From: JBKCUI01 sp052161625
Lineage (GTDB): Bacteria > Planctomycetota > Planctomycetia > Pirellulales > Pirellulaceae
Direction: 5' to 3' (one strand)
Assembly: GCA_052161625.1 (NCBI GenBank)
Contig: CP197412.1
Length of the DNA: 64,000 nt
In this document: positions 1-10,281 of the stretch, one piece after another
Position numbering within the stretch: the stretch's first letter is position 1
Layout: each line of letters begins with the position of its first letter
The notes under the pieces: model-generated
Seen by the model: the letters and a program-made list of their open reading frames with translations, nothing else
Database searches by the model: none
What the model was told of the DNA's origin: nothing
Program-made: the position numbers and the translations under genes

Positions 1-2
1 AA

Positions 3-3000
3 GTCCGGTTGCGAGATCAGCAGGAGTTTGCAGGTTCAATTGTTAGTTATGCGGACATTCGCTATGCCACCAACGGCGTGCATGCAACGGGGCTTCCAGC
101 GCATTCGCCGTTAACAGGGGAAGCGCATGTGAACATGTTCGATGGAACGAACGACGGAATCACAGAAGTCGGCAATCTACACTACACCGATGCGGGAGCG
201 ATCAGCGTCGCCGGTCAGTTGACAGGTGGTGCACCGAATTTGATTCGGTTCACGTTGGGTGATACCGACCTTCTTCAACCATCCTTTGGCACAACCTACC
301 CGATTGCGATCGATGTGGATTATGCGGATGGTTTGAACCGTCCAAATACCTCGGCCTACTTGTTCTCGAACAACGGAATCTATGTCGGCACGAGCAGCAG
401 TATTGCGGACGATTTGATCAATCCGGTTCGTCCTCTTTCTGGGTCCGAATTCGCGGATCTGACGCGTGGATCAGTGGGATCTCGCGATCCTTATATCGGA
501 TCGATTGCTCTCCCTCGCGGTACCTACGATTTGGGAATTAGCGGCGACGGCGGTGCTCCGGTAGCTTTGTCGCGAAACACCGTGTTGTTCGACGACAGTT
601 TCGAGAATTTGTTCTCCAATTCCAGAATTTCGAACCCCGTCTTCCCATCGTTTATTGACGTCGCTCGATCGAACGCCTCGTTCGGTTCCGATGCCGATTA
701 CAAGTGGCGGCCAGCGACTACGAATGCAGGTGGTCACGGTGGGACTCAAGTGTTCGGCTGGAATCCAGGGGATCCGAAAGCGAATACGGCGGTAACGCCC
801 GATGCGCTCTACTCCACGGCTTTCACCGCCCCGGCCAATTGGGATGCTGGCGATCGCGTTCATTTCTCGATGAAGTATCGCTACCCGACGGCACCTGGGG
901 GCAATTTGCAAGTCCGTTTGTACAACAATGCGGCGGGGACAGGCACTCCAGTCTACACCTCAGGGTTGGGCTCGAGCGATAACCTGTGGCGTACCTTGGA
1001 AGCAGACCTTTCGTCGGTATTCGCATCGAATCCTGGCGCGACATTCGTCTTCGAATTCTCTTACCGAGATGCCAACGGCGCCATCACCGGCGGTCCGACA
1101 GGCGTTCAGTTCGACGACTTCTATTTGGGTATTTGGACTCCGCGCTACACGCCGGTGGACACGTATCGATGGATTGCACACGAAGGATTTGATTTCAATA
1201 ATCAACCCGGGGTTTCCATCCCCAATCTCTTCCCCGCATTGCCTGCGGCACCAGGAACCAACCAATGGCAAACGTCATTTGTCGGTTCGAATCCGAACTA
1301 TAGTGGCGCCCGGCAGCTCGAGTTTGTTTCCGATGGAAACGTCGCACAGGATTTGGTCACCAATACCCTTGACCTCAGCAACGAAGCCAACGGGACACGG
1401 TTGTATGTGACCTACGATTTCGTGCCACACGATGCGAACGATCGCTTTGAGATATACGGTCGAGTCGCAGGGCAGCCCGATGTATTGCTCGCGAGCAGTT
1501 TGCCTGGGGCCGCACCGGTATCGTTGAATCGAACGTTGGGGCAATACGATCAAGCACGCATCAGTTTGGATCGTTTTGAAGGGGGCTCGGTTCAGTTGGT
1601 CTTCCGATACGATTCGAACGGAGCGAACGCCGCAGGAACGGGCAGCACCGGATATGTCCGAATGGATGACGTTGTCATCGGTATGATCTCGCGTGGCGAA
1701 TTTGCGACGAACACCACTTCTTCGCGTGCCTTCACAGCGGGCGGCGCCGGTGCGGGGCAATATCAAGTCGAAATCCGAAAGTCGGACGCGGTCAACTCGA
1801 ACGCACCGAAGGAGCGATACGATCGAGGGTCCTTTAGTACCTCGTTGATGTTCATGCCTGGCATGGTGATGCCCGACAAGGCGGTCTTCACGCTCAGCGA
1901 CGGTGCGTCGCGCGTTAATTTTCAATTCACCTACGACGGACAATTCGATTTCGGCAATACGCCCATCCGTGTGAGTGCGACGTCGACACCGGCTGAATTG
2001 GCTGTGGCGGTTCGCGATGCGATCAACACAACCTACGCCCAAAGCCGACTCCGAATCACCGCCGCGAACAGCAACGGCATCATCAGCGGCTCAGCACGCG
2101 GCAATACGATTGTCAATTTGTCGGGTGAGGTCGAGTTTGTCAGTGGAGCGTCGCTATTCGGCAACGCCATCGTCAACTTCAATCAATTTGGTGATCAGAA
2201 CGTACCGAGGGAGCAAGGACAATTTGTTGTTACCTCGACGCGTGTGACTGAAGCGCGAGACTTCGGTGTTCTCTCAGCGCCTGCAGACAAGTATTTTGCA
2301 GATGGACGAACCTTGTCGACGGCTTACGGAGCGCCTCCGACATTGGGAGGTGCCTACGCACGCAACCTGCCTCAAGAAAACTTGGTTCCATTTGGAGTGG
2401 GAGCAGGATCGCGAGCTGAGAACGCGGGGCTCACTCCCGGCATGATCGTCTCGAACAACATTTTCGATGGCAATGGTTTAGGCGGGCTCCACATCCAGGG
2501 GGATACCCCCATGTGGCAGATCACCGCGCTGCCTGGCGCACAGGATAACGTTCAGACGGCGAATACGGATGGCGATCACTCGGGGTCGTTTGTCGACGAC
2601 GGCGATATCCTGTCGATCAGTTTTGGTCGTCAGAAAGTCAATTTCGAGTTCGAGGATGTGGCAGGTGCTCCGACAGGCGCGCCGAACTTCGGTAGCGGTG
2701 TTGTGCAAGGAAACGGATGGTTCCAAGACAACATTCCGATTTACTATCGCGAGGATGGTGGTCAAGCATACTTGCGACCCGGGAATGGAGTGTCGGGTTA
2801 TTCGGACGACGAAGTGGTCAAAGCGATTCGCGATGCGATCAACGGCAGCGTGCTCGTGACGAACCTGACCACCCATAACATTCGGACTTGGGTGGCAGAG
2901 CAGACCACGGGATCCGCATCGATCTACGTGAAGGGACCACAGGCGATCACCAATCGCAGTGTCTTCGGTGGAAGCGGCCCCCTTTCCATCCAACAAGTCG

Positions 3001-6000
3001 GTGAATTCACCGCATCGCCGTTCGTTCGGGCTGTGAACAACACCGTCTTCGGAAACGATGGCCGGGCCCCGTTCAATGCGAGCACGACGGATACGACAGC
3101 GAACGATACGATCGCTGGAGCCATCGAAACGTGGCAAGGCATTGCGACGAACCCAGTTAGCTACACAGTCAATGCGACTCTGAATCCAGACCCCTTGTCA
3201 ACAGGATCCTCCGATGTGGATTTGTACAAGTTCACATTGGGAATCGGCGAACGCGTTTTGATCGATGTGGATACGCTGGATACCGCGACCCTCGATGCCG
3301 CCGTCAAGATTTTCGATGCTCAGGGGCGTGCGATGAACGTCCGTGGGTTGATCGATCCAACCACCAACGACTTTGGCCTCGGACCGGGCGATACCAGTGT
3401 GGGCCGCGATCCTTACGTGGATTTCACTGCGACAGTGCCAGGCGTGTACTACGCAGCGATCTCCTCGGCGGGCAATACGACGTACGATCCTCTTTCCTTG
3501 GCGGGACGACAGCGCGGTAGCACAAGCGGCGATTACACCATGACTCTGCAGGTGCTTAAGGCGCAGCAGTTCGTTATCAGCGTCGATGATCCGAGCGCGT
3601 ATGCCGATGGTGAGACCTTCACGATCGATCAAGTTGCCGATTTTGGAACCACGGGCTCCCGTTCGCGTACTTTCGAATTCACTCGAACAGGTGCCGTCAC
3701 GGCCGGAAATATTCCTGTCTTCATCGGTGCAGATTATCGAGTTCCCGACGTCGCTCGGGCGATTGCAGGTGCTGTCAATGCAGCGGGGATGCTCAACACC
3801 CAGCAGCTTTCAAACGGCGATTTCGGTGTGGCCAATCCATTGGCCCCTGTTTCGGCCGTCGCGGTGGGTGGAATCAATGGATTCCAACCGAACAGTCGTA
3901 TCCCCGCAGGGCACGGCGATGTGGGTGTGAACTCCGGTAATATACGAGGGCCTCAGGTTCAAGCCGGATTGGCCATCTATCCAGGATGGAACAGCGACGA
4001 GTCGCCTTTCGACGTCTCGCCGACGCATTCGTCCATCGGATTGGGTACCGACCGGTCCAATTCCGGGCAAGCGAGCTCGACATCGCAAGGGAACGGAACG
4101 ACCGAAAAGTATGTTGTCATTCGAAACGCTTCGACGATTCGCAGCAATGGCAACATCAAAGTCGACCCCGATTTCGATGCCAACAACAACCTCAATCAGA
4201 TCATTTCTGAAACGGGTATTTTGGTAACCGGCGGAGCGTCGCCAACGTTGCTCAACAACGCCTTCGTCAACGTTCAAACCCCGATCGTTCAAGAAGAAGC
4301 GAGGTTGATCAACGGATTCTTGGCACAACAAAACGGTCGACCTGTCACCAGCATGACGAACGGTCGATTCGGAACCGGTCCGAATTCCCCTGTTCGACCA
4401 TCTCCGACGATTGTATCGGGAACGATTTCGCAATATTGGGAAACGGCGGAGTCGTTGGCCGCGTTGAATGTGGGTGTCGAAGCGGGACCGATCAATGTCC
4501 CCAACACGTCGCTCGACTTCAACACGACGATTCCGAACAACGTTCGAGCTTTTGTGGACGCCCCTGGCGGTCGGTTCTTGCCGGCTCCAGGATCTCCGGT
4601 CATCGACAGCTCGGTTGACTCGCTCCCTGAGCGAGAAGCGTTCCGTGCGGTGAAGAGTGCCGTCGGCATTTCCCCATCGCCAGTGCTCGCTCCGGATCGA
4701 GACCATAGTGGTCAGCTTCGTGCGGACGATCCTGCTGTTTCACCACCGAGCGGCTTGGGCGGTAACGTCTTCAAGGACCGAGGTGCACTCGATCGCGCTG
4801 ATTTCGTGGGCCCGACTGCGGTCGCTTTGACACCGATCGATAACGACGCACAAGGCATCGATATCGACAACACTTTGTCGGTGATGCGATTGGAAGATGG
4901 CGTCTATCGCGAGTTCCGAATCCAGTTGAAAGACGGCTTTGAGACGGCAAACCTGCAAGCGGGCACGGGGATCAACGATGATTCCGTGATCGGTCGAGAA
5001 GGTGGAAACCGCCTTCCAGGTTCCGTGATCACTTTGACCGAAAACGGGCGTCTGCTCGTCGAAGGAATCGATTATGCGTTTGCCTACAACTCGACGACCA
5101 ACGAAATCGTTCTCAAGCCTTTGGCGGGGATTTGGAGGAACGACCGAGTTTACGACATCAGTCTCAATAACAAGGATCGGTTTGTTATCGACGCATCCTC
5201 TGGCGATATCGTCGACGACGGTGATACCTTCACGATTCGCGACACGCTGGGTGGAACGGTTTACTTCGAATACGATAGTGGCTTCCGCCTGCAAGTACCT
5301 CAAGGCATCCAACTGCAAGTTCCGATTGCAGGTGGTGGAGCTGGCGGTATTGGGGATGGAGATTCCTTCATCGTAAACGATCGGACTCAAAGTTATGTCT
5401 TTGAGTTTGACTCGAATAACAACTCCATCGCAGGGAACACCCGCATTCCGTTCTCGTCCTTGTCGACCAAACGCAACATTGCCGATGCAATCGTTGCGGC
5501 CTTGTCGACGATTCCGACGATCAGTGTCCGGGTGTTGGATAATGATGACGTGTTCATCGGTGCACCGTTGGGGGGATATGTCGACACCACCGACACCCCT
5601 GCTTTGCCCCAGCCTAATTCCACATTGGCGCTTTTGGTCCCTGCCTTGGGAACCAGACCTGGCGGGATCACAGACGGTCAAACGTTCGGAGTCTCTGATG
5701 GTCGAACCAGTTTGATCTTCGAATTCGATAGCGATCGCAACACAGCACCAGGCAACGTTCGGATCGATATCTCGGCCGCGAGCACGCCTAGCGATGTATC
5801 CGCTGCCTTGAAGCTCGCTTTGGATGGCTCTGGTTTAGGAGTCAACGCGACAATTGTCGATTCGGATAAGGTCCATTTGTCGCTTCCGATTGCAGGCCGT
5901 ATCGATGTGGTGAACACCAACTTGAAGCGAGTGGGTGTAGCTCGATCCTTGGTCGATGGGCAATCCATCACGATCACTCGAGATTTGGGAACCAGTATTG

Positions 6001-9000
6001 AAACAAGCGTCTTTGAGTTCACGTTCGATGGCAACGTTCAGCCGGGTAACCTACCTGTTCTGATCACGAGTGCGGACACGCAAAGTGACATTGGAACGAA
6101 GTTGGCACTTGCAATTCGAGACGCCAATATCGGTTTGCAGCCGCGACATGTTGGAGATGGGAATATCTTCATCGGAGGTACCGAGGCCTACACGATTTCG
6201 GTAACCAATGCACCAACGGTTGGACTATTCGGTCGACCGGGCATACAAGACAACACCACCTTGGACATCTTCGGTACATTGCTGCTGCAGATTCCAACCC
6301 GTGGTGGTGTCGATATCGCCGACAATTCCACCTTCACCATTTCGGCGAACAATCGATCGGTGGTGTTTGAGTTCGATAGCAACTTCAGCGGACCGTCTCT
6401 GCCGGGCAACGTCGTGATTCGCTACGGCGCGGCTTCGACTGCGGCGGATCTGGTAACCACGATCCTTCCGATCATTGCGAATGCGGGGCTAGGCATTAAC
6501 CCTCGCGACGCAGGGGGTGGTAGGATTGATGTTGGCTTGCTGCCGAACAATTCGGTGAACGTCAGTGATTCTGGTATCACCTTGTCGCGAGGAAACGTAT
6601 CCGATGGCGATGTGTTCATCGTCAACAACGGAACGGTCGCTGTATCGTTTGAATTTGAGAATTTGAGCATCGGGAACGGGCGCAACCCCGCCAATACACC
6701 GATTCGGTACAACAACCAAAGCTCGCGAGCCGACGTTTTCGCCGCGATGAAGGCCGCGATCGAATCCTCGATCCTAGGTCTCCAGACGGAGATTACCCCG
6801 AACGGCCTCAAGCTGTTGGACAACGCACGGTACACGACGAACATTGACAATGCTCCGTCCCTGCAGATCTCCGGAGTGCCTGGAGGAGCGGTACCGGTCA
6901 GCTTTGTGCAAGACCTGTCGTTCTCGGCCACCGACATGCGAGATGCGATTGTTCGAGCTATCAATCAAGCCAATGCGGATGGCCGAACCAACTTGTTCGC
7001 GAAGGTACGTGGCGGTTCGACCTTGTTCGTCGAGGAAGCCGTCAACATCAGTACCGATGTGGCGAATTTCTATCTCCGAGGTATTCAGGACAACTCAGGT
7101 AACTTCCTGCGAAGCAACCGCATCAACAACGAGACACAGTTCACGATCTTGATGCCAGGTACATTGCTCGATTTTGGTGACGCACCGGATCCGATTACGA
7201 CCACACCAGGTCGGTATCCAACGCTGCTCGCGTTCGACGGAGCTCGGCACGTTTCCAACGCGACCGCGTTGCGATTGGGTGCCGACATCGATTCCGAGTT
7301 GGATGGCCGCAGCTCGCCTCTTTCCGATGGCGATGCGGGTGACGACGGCGTCGCATTCCAGTTCCAGAACTTGGCCCGTCCGATTTTCAATCACACCATC
7401 GACACCGGAGTCACGATCACGTTGACCACCAACGGTTTTGTCGATGGTTGGATCGACTTCAATGGGGACGGTGATTGGGATGATCCAGGCGAGCACATCG
7501 TACGAAATGTTGAATTCAGCGGAACCAATCTTACCCAAACATTCCAGATTCGAGTTCCTGCGACCTCGCCAATTCCAGCGTCGGGTATCAACTCGTACGC
7601 TCGATTCCGAACTTCATCGGCCGGAAATCACCTGCCGACCGGATTGGCGTTGGACGGAGAAGTCGAAGATTACTTGGTTCGCATTATTCCGGGTGTACCA
7701 CCTGTTGGAAACAGCGACGTTTACACGATGGACGAAGACCAGGTAGGTGGCTTGGTGACAATCGATGCCAATGGGCAGTTGACACCAGGATTCGTCGTCG
7801 ACGATGGAGTTCTCGCGAACGATACCAGCGCCGATGGTCGAGTTATCTCGGGACGATTGATTTCGGGACCGCAGCATTCCTCGGTTCCATTCACCTTGGG
7901 TAGCAATGGATTGTTTACCTATGTTCCGAATCCCGATTTCTTTGGTACAGATACGTTTGTTTATCGATCGTTCGTGACCATCGATGCAGGGCTCGGCGAG
8001 ATCATCGAAGCGACCACCGATACGACGGTCACGATCAATGTTCGACCCGTCAACGACACTCCTTTAGCAGTCGATTTCTCACGGACCATCAATGAAGACC
8101 AGCCTTTGCGGTTGACGACGGATGAAGTCGTAACGCTTTCGGGTGCGGTTGCTGGTCCTGCCAACGAATCAGCCCAAACCTTGAGGTTGTCCGTTCCCAA
8201 TAACGTTTCGGCCCAGAACGGTTCGCTATCGGTTGTCGGCGGTGTATTGACTTACACCCCGCCGTTGAACTTCGCTGGAACTGACACGTTTACTTTCACC
8301 ATTACCGATGATGGGGTGACCGGGACTCTGGCGGATCCAAGATCGGTGACGCGTACTGCGACCATCACGGTCCGCGATAAGAACGATCCGCCAGTGACCG
8401 TTCCAAAGTCGGTCCTGATCGACGAGGACACCCAATACACCAACGGCATCGCTTTCTTTACCAATGGGGACACTGCGGGTGAGCCTGGTCAAACATTGAC
8501 CTTCACCGGCGTTGAGCCTGTAAGCTCCCAAGGAGGAACGGTTGTTTTCGAGAACGGTGTGGTACGGTACACCCCTCGGGCGGACTTCAATGGAACCGAC
8601 ACGTTCTTCTACTTGGTGACCGATAACGGGACCAGTGAAGGAGTGTTGGACCCACAGACTTCGCGCGGAACGGTCACGGTCACGGTGACGGCTGTCAATG
8701 ATGCTCCTCGCGTCGTTGCACCGATGGGAACCTTGACATTGAGCGAGGATGATCCAGAAGTCTCGTTGAATTTGACGCAGTACTTCTTCGATCCTGACGT
8801 ATTGCCCAACGGCGACGAGATTCAGTATCGGGTCGTTAGCAACACGAATAACAACTTGGTGCAAATCAACTTCGTTGGCAACACCATGTTTGTCAGGCCG
8901 CTCGCCGATGCCAATGGCAATGCGACCGTGGTGGTAGAAGCACGCGACGTTTCGGGAGCACTGGTTACCAATACGCTGAATATCGTTGTCAATCCGGTGG

Positions 9001-10175
9001 GTGACGCTCCTCGTTTGGCCACACCATTACCGAACTTGAATGTCAGCGAGGATCAAGCGATTTCGCCGATCACGCTGTCGCCGACCTACTTCTTCGATCC
9101 CGATTCCTTGCTCAATGGTGATCAGCTTACCTTCACCGTCGACGTCAACAACACGGACTTGGTATCGGCATCGATCATCAATGGAAGCTTGAGCCTGGTG
9201 TTGCTACCGGACGCGTCGGGAATTGCGACGGTCACGGTTCGGGCGACCGACTTGGCCGGCAATACGATCAGCGACAGTTTCGATCTGGTCGTTGCTGCTA
9301 CCAACGATGGTCCACGAGCGGTCAACGATAGTTACACGGTTCCGCGGGGAGCAGCGTTTACCACAACGGATCCAACGGGCAATTTGACATCCTCGCTCAA
9401 CGACGATGGCGTTTTGGCGAACGATCGTGATCCAGAAGGGAACGCGTTTACCGCTCGGGTGACCCGTCAGCCTGCGTTTGGAACCCTTTCGTTCAACCCG
9501 GATGGAACGTTCACCTACCGTTCGAACAACACGATCAGCGTCGGTTCGACCGATACCTTTGAATACGAAGGAGTCGATCAATTCGGTGCAGTGGGATCGC
9601 GAGGAACCGTGACGATCACGATCGGCAATCCTCCACCACCACTTCATCAGAATCAGTCGAATCGGTTGGATGTCAACGCCGACGGAAGCGTATCGCCTCT
9701 GGATGTGTTGATCATCGTCAACTTCCTCAACTTCGCCGGTGCCTCGAGCATTCCGGTTGCTGGACTGGAAGCTCCACCTCCTTATCGTGATGTCAATGGC
9801 GACAACTTTATCTCGCCACTCGACGTGCTAGAAGTCATCAACTTTATCAACGCTCGAAGCAATCAGTCGGGCGAAGGTGAAGGAGAGGGATCTGGCTCGA
9901 TGATGGTCGGCGTTGGTTTGGACGGGGCAGCACGAGTTGCATGGAGCTCCTCGGTGACGCAGACCTCCTCAAACCAATCCGTCGGGATGTCCGATGTGCG
10001 AGTTGCGGGAGCTCGACGCGATGGTGAGAATACCTCGATGGGCATGAGCCTCGCAGACTATTGGGCCAGCCTGAGCAATGAGGAAGAAGAGGACATTGCA
10101 ACTGTTCTATTCGATTCCTCAGACCCCGATATCGACTCGCTGGATGGCTTCTTCGCAGAAGCGTTCAACGGTTAA
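3..10175 (+). CDS. Giant secreted dockerin/cadherin-like repeat protein, 5' end outside window
   Basis: The frame is open from base 3, and its first residues (VRLRDQQEFAGS) align with an internal segment of the next gene near residue 1742 (LHLRLQQTQEISGS). The TTG at base 9 is therefore not a start, and roughly 1,700 residues lie off the left edge. Visible order, with approximate residues: beta-sandwich segments (1-600), beta-helix-like stretches with NN..F.N repeats, a PPC-like domain near 1069 (DVDLYKFTLG), an array of FEFD modules (1735-2280), a GEVED domain (2387-2560) with a calcium-loop-like DFNGDGDWDDPGE, six cadherin-like units (2565-3205), a type I dockerin (3216-3283) with two Ca-binding F-hands (DVNADGSVSPLDV and DVNGDNFISPLDV), then a tail of about 100 residues that turns acidic. 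Likely secreted or cell-surface; an adhesive or structural role is inferred, and no catalytic motif was seen in the visible part. The downstream neighbour is a collinear paralogue. Confidence 0.9.
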   Translation, partial: VRLRDQQEFAGSIVSYADIRYATNGVHATGLPAHSPLTGEAHVNMFDGTNDGITEVGNLHYTDAGAISVAGQLTGGAPNLIRFTLGDTDLLQPSFGTTYPIAIDVDYADGLNRPNTSAYLFSNNGIYVGTSSSIADDLINPVRPLSGSEFADLTRGSVGSRDPYIGSIALPRGTYDLGISGDGGAPVALSRNTVLFDDSFENLFSNSRISNPVFPSFIDVARSNASFGSDADYKWRPATTNAGGHGGTQVFGWNPGDPKANTAVTPDALYSTAFTAPANWDAGDRVHFSMKYRYPTAPGGNLQVRLYNNAAGTGTPVYTSGLGSSDNLWRTLEADLSSVFASNPGATFVFEFSYRDANGAITGGPTGVQFDDFYLGIWTPRYTPVDTYRWIAHEGFDFNNQPGVSIPNLFPALPAAPGTNQWQTSFVGSNPNYSGARQLEFVSDGNVAQDLVTNTLDLSNEANGTRLYVTYDFVPHDANDRFEIYGRVAGQPDVLLASSLPGAAPVSLNRTLGQYDQARISLDRFEGGSVQLVFRYDSNGANAAGTGSTGYVRMDDVVIGMISRGEFATNTTSSRAFTAGGAGAGQYQVEIRKSDAVNSNAPKERYDRGSFSTSLMFMPGMVMPDKAVFTLSDGASRVNFQFTYDGQFDFGNTPIRVSATSTPAELAVAVRDAINTTYAQSRLRITAANSNGIISGSARGNTIVNLSGEVEFVSGASLFGNAIVNFNQFGDQNVPREQGQFVVTSTRVTEARDFGVLSAPADKYFADGRTLSTAYGAPPTLGGAYARNLPQENLVPFGVGAGSRAENAGLTPGMIVSNNIFDGNGLGGLHIQGDTPMWQITALPGAQDNVQTANTDGDHSGSFVDDGDILSISFGRQKVNFEFEDVAGAPTGAPNFGSGVVQGNGWFQDNIPIYYREDGGQAYLRPGNGVSGYSDDEVVKAIRDAINGSVLVTNLTTHNIRTWVAEQTTGSASIYVKGPQAITNRSVFGGSGPLSIQQVGEFTASPFVRAVNNTVFGNDGRAPFNASTTDTTANDTIAGAIETWQGIATNPVSYTVNATLNPDPLSTGSSDVDLYKFTLGIGERVLIDVDTLDTATLDAAVKIFDAQGRAMNVRGLIDPTTNDFGLGPGDTSVGRDPYVDFTATVPGVYYAAISSAGNTTYDPLSLAGRQRGSTSGDYTMTLQVLKAQQFVISVDDPSAYADGETFTIDQVADFGTTGSRSRTFEFTRTGAVTAGNIPVFIGADYRVPDVARAIAGAVNAAGMLNTQQLSNGDFGVANPLAPVSAVAVGGINGFQPNSRIPAGHGDVGVNSGNIRGPQVQAGLAIYPGWNSDESPFDVSPTHSSIGLGTDRSNSGQASSTSQGNGTTEKYVVIRNASTIRSNGNIKVDPDFDANNNLNQIISETGILVTGGASPTLLNNAFVNVQTPIVQEEARLINGFLAQQNGRPVTSMTNGRFGTGPNSPVRPSPTIVSGTISQYWETAESLAALNVGVEAGPINVPNTSLDFNTTIPNNVRAFVDAPGGRFLPAPGSPVIDSSVDSLPEREAFRAVKSAVGISPSPVLAPDRDHSGQLRADDPAVSPPSGLGGNVFKDRGALDRADFVGPTAVALTPIDNDAQGIDIDNTLSVMRLEDGVYREFRIQLKDGFETANLQAGTGINDDSVIGREGGNRLPGSVITLTENGRLLVEGIDYAFAYNSTTNEIVLKPLAGIWRNDRVYDISLNNKDRFVIDASSGDIVDDGDTFTIRDTLGGTVYFEYDSGFRLQVPQGIQLQVPIAGGGAGGIGDGDSFIVNDRTQSYVFEFDSNNNSIAGNTRIPFSSLSTKRNIADAIVAALSTIPTISVRVLDNDDVFIGAPLGGYVDTTDTPALPQPNSTLALLVPALGTRPGGITDGQTFGVSDGRTSLIFEFDSDRNTAPGNVRIDISAASTPSDVSAALKLALDGSGLGVNATIVDSDKVHLSLPIAGRIDVVNTNLKRVGVARSLVDGQSITITRDLGTSIETSVFEFTFDGNVQPGNLPVLITSADTQSDIGTKLALAIRDANIGLQPRHVGDGNIFIGGTEAYTISVTNAPTVGLFGRPGIQDNTTLDIFGTLLLQIPTRGGVDIADNSTFTISANNRSVVFEFDSNFSGPSLPGNVVIRYGAASTAADLVTTILPIIANAGLGINPRDAGGGRIDVGLLPNNSVNVSDSGITLSRGNVSDGDVFIVNNGTVAVSFEFENLSIGNGRNPANTPIRYNNQSSRADVFAAMKAAIESSILGLQTEITPNGLKLLDNARYTTNIDNAPSLQISGVPGGAVPVSFVQDLSFSATDMRDAIVRAINQANADGRTNLFAKVRGGSTLFVEEAVNISTDVANFYLRGIQDNSGNFLRSNRINNETQFTILMPGTLLDFGDAPDPITTTPGRYPTLLAFDGARHVSNATALRLGADIDSELDGRSSPLSDGDAGDDGVAFQFQNLARPIFNHTIDTGVTITLTTNGFVDGWIDFNGDGDWDDPGEHIVRNVEFSGTNLTQTFQIRVPATSPIPASGINSYARFRTSSAGNHLPTGLALDGEVEDYLVRIIPGVPPVGNSDVYTMDEDQVGGLVTIDANGQLTPGFVVDDGVLANDTSADGRVISGRLISGPQHSSVPFTLGSNGLFTYVPNPDFFGTDTFVYRSFVTIDAGLGEIIEATTDTTVTINVRPVNDTPLAVDFSRTINEDQPLRLTTDEVVTLSGAVAGPANESAQTLRLSVPNNVSAQNGSLSVVGGVLTYTPPLNFAGTDTFTFTITDDGVTGTLADPRSVTRTATITVRDKNDPPVTVPKSVLIDEDTQYTNGIAFFTNGDTAGEPGQTLTFTGVEPVSSQGGTVVFENGVVRYTPRADFNGTDTFFYLVTDNGTSEGVLDPQTSRGTVTVTVTAVNDAPRVVAPMGTLTLSEDDPEVSLNLTQYFFDPDVLPNGDEIQYRVVSNTNNNLVQINFVGNTMFVRPLADANGNATVVVEARDVSGALVTNTLNIVVNPVGDAPRLATPLPNLNVSEDQAISPITLSPTYFFDPDSLLNGDQLTFTVDVNNTDLVSASIINGSLSLVLLPDASGIATVTVRATDLAGNTISDSFDLVVAATNDGPRAVNDSYTVPRGAAFTTTDPTGNLTSSLNDDGVLANDRDPEGNAFTARVTRQPAFGTLSFNPDGTFTYRSNNTISVGSTDTFEYEGVDQFGAVGSRGTVTITIGNPPPPLHQNQSNRLDVNADGSVSPLDVLIIVNFLNFAGASSIPVAGLEAPPPYRDVNGDNFISPLDVLEVINFINARSNQSGEGEGEGSGSMMVGVGLDGAARVAWSSSVTQTSSNQSVGMSDVRVAGARRDGENTSMGMSLADYWASLSNEEEEDIATVLFDSSDPDIDSLDGFFAEAFNG
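5212..6880 (+). repeat. Tandem array of FEFD modules inside the first giant gene
   Basis: Six successive protein modules of about 50-60 residues follow the pattern xDGxxFxI(x5-10)FEFD(x6-10)GNxxI(x7)Tx2Dvx2Ai. They start near residues 1737, 1782, 1888, 1982, 2104 and 2198; the first is short. Examples are GDGDSFIVND...FEFDSNNN and TDGQTFGVSD...FEFDSDRN. Three more dispersed copies lie near residues 621, 862 and 1199. The repeats are diverged at DNA level, so this is an old protein-level expansion. The beta-beta-helix pattern with a terminal AIN-like helix recalls flagellin IN repeats; that comparison is by eye only. Confidence 0.75.
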
Positions 10176-10191
10176 GCTAAAAACGAACTGA

Positions 10192-10222
10192 GAGGCGGGC
10201 GTTCTTCGGAGCGACCCGCCTC
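10192..10222 (+). terminator. Strong hairpin with UUCG tetraloop after first giant gene
   Basis: GAGGCGGG (10192-10199) pairs perfectly with CCCGCCTC (10215-10222). The inner arms CGTTC/GAGCG continue the stem across one bulged A and close a TTCG tetraloop. It lies 16 bases after the TAA. No T-run follows, so it may act as a transcript-stabilising 3' end or a U-less terminator rather than a classical intrinsic terminator. Confidence 0.6.
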
Positions 10223-10281
10223 GATTCCATTCACACACCTACCAAATCTCTAATCCAAAAGCCTTCAAAGGTTAGGTCAAC

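Noticed and set aside
9..11. TTG at base 9 as start of the first gene
   Set aside because: The frame is open to base 3, and those residues align with the interior of the paralogous giant, so the gene simply enters from outside the window.
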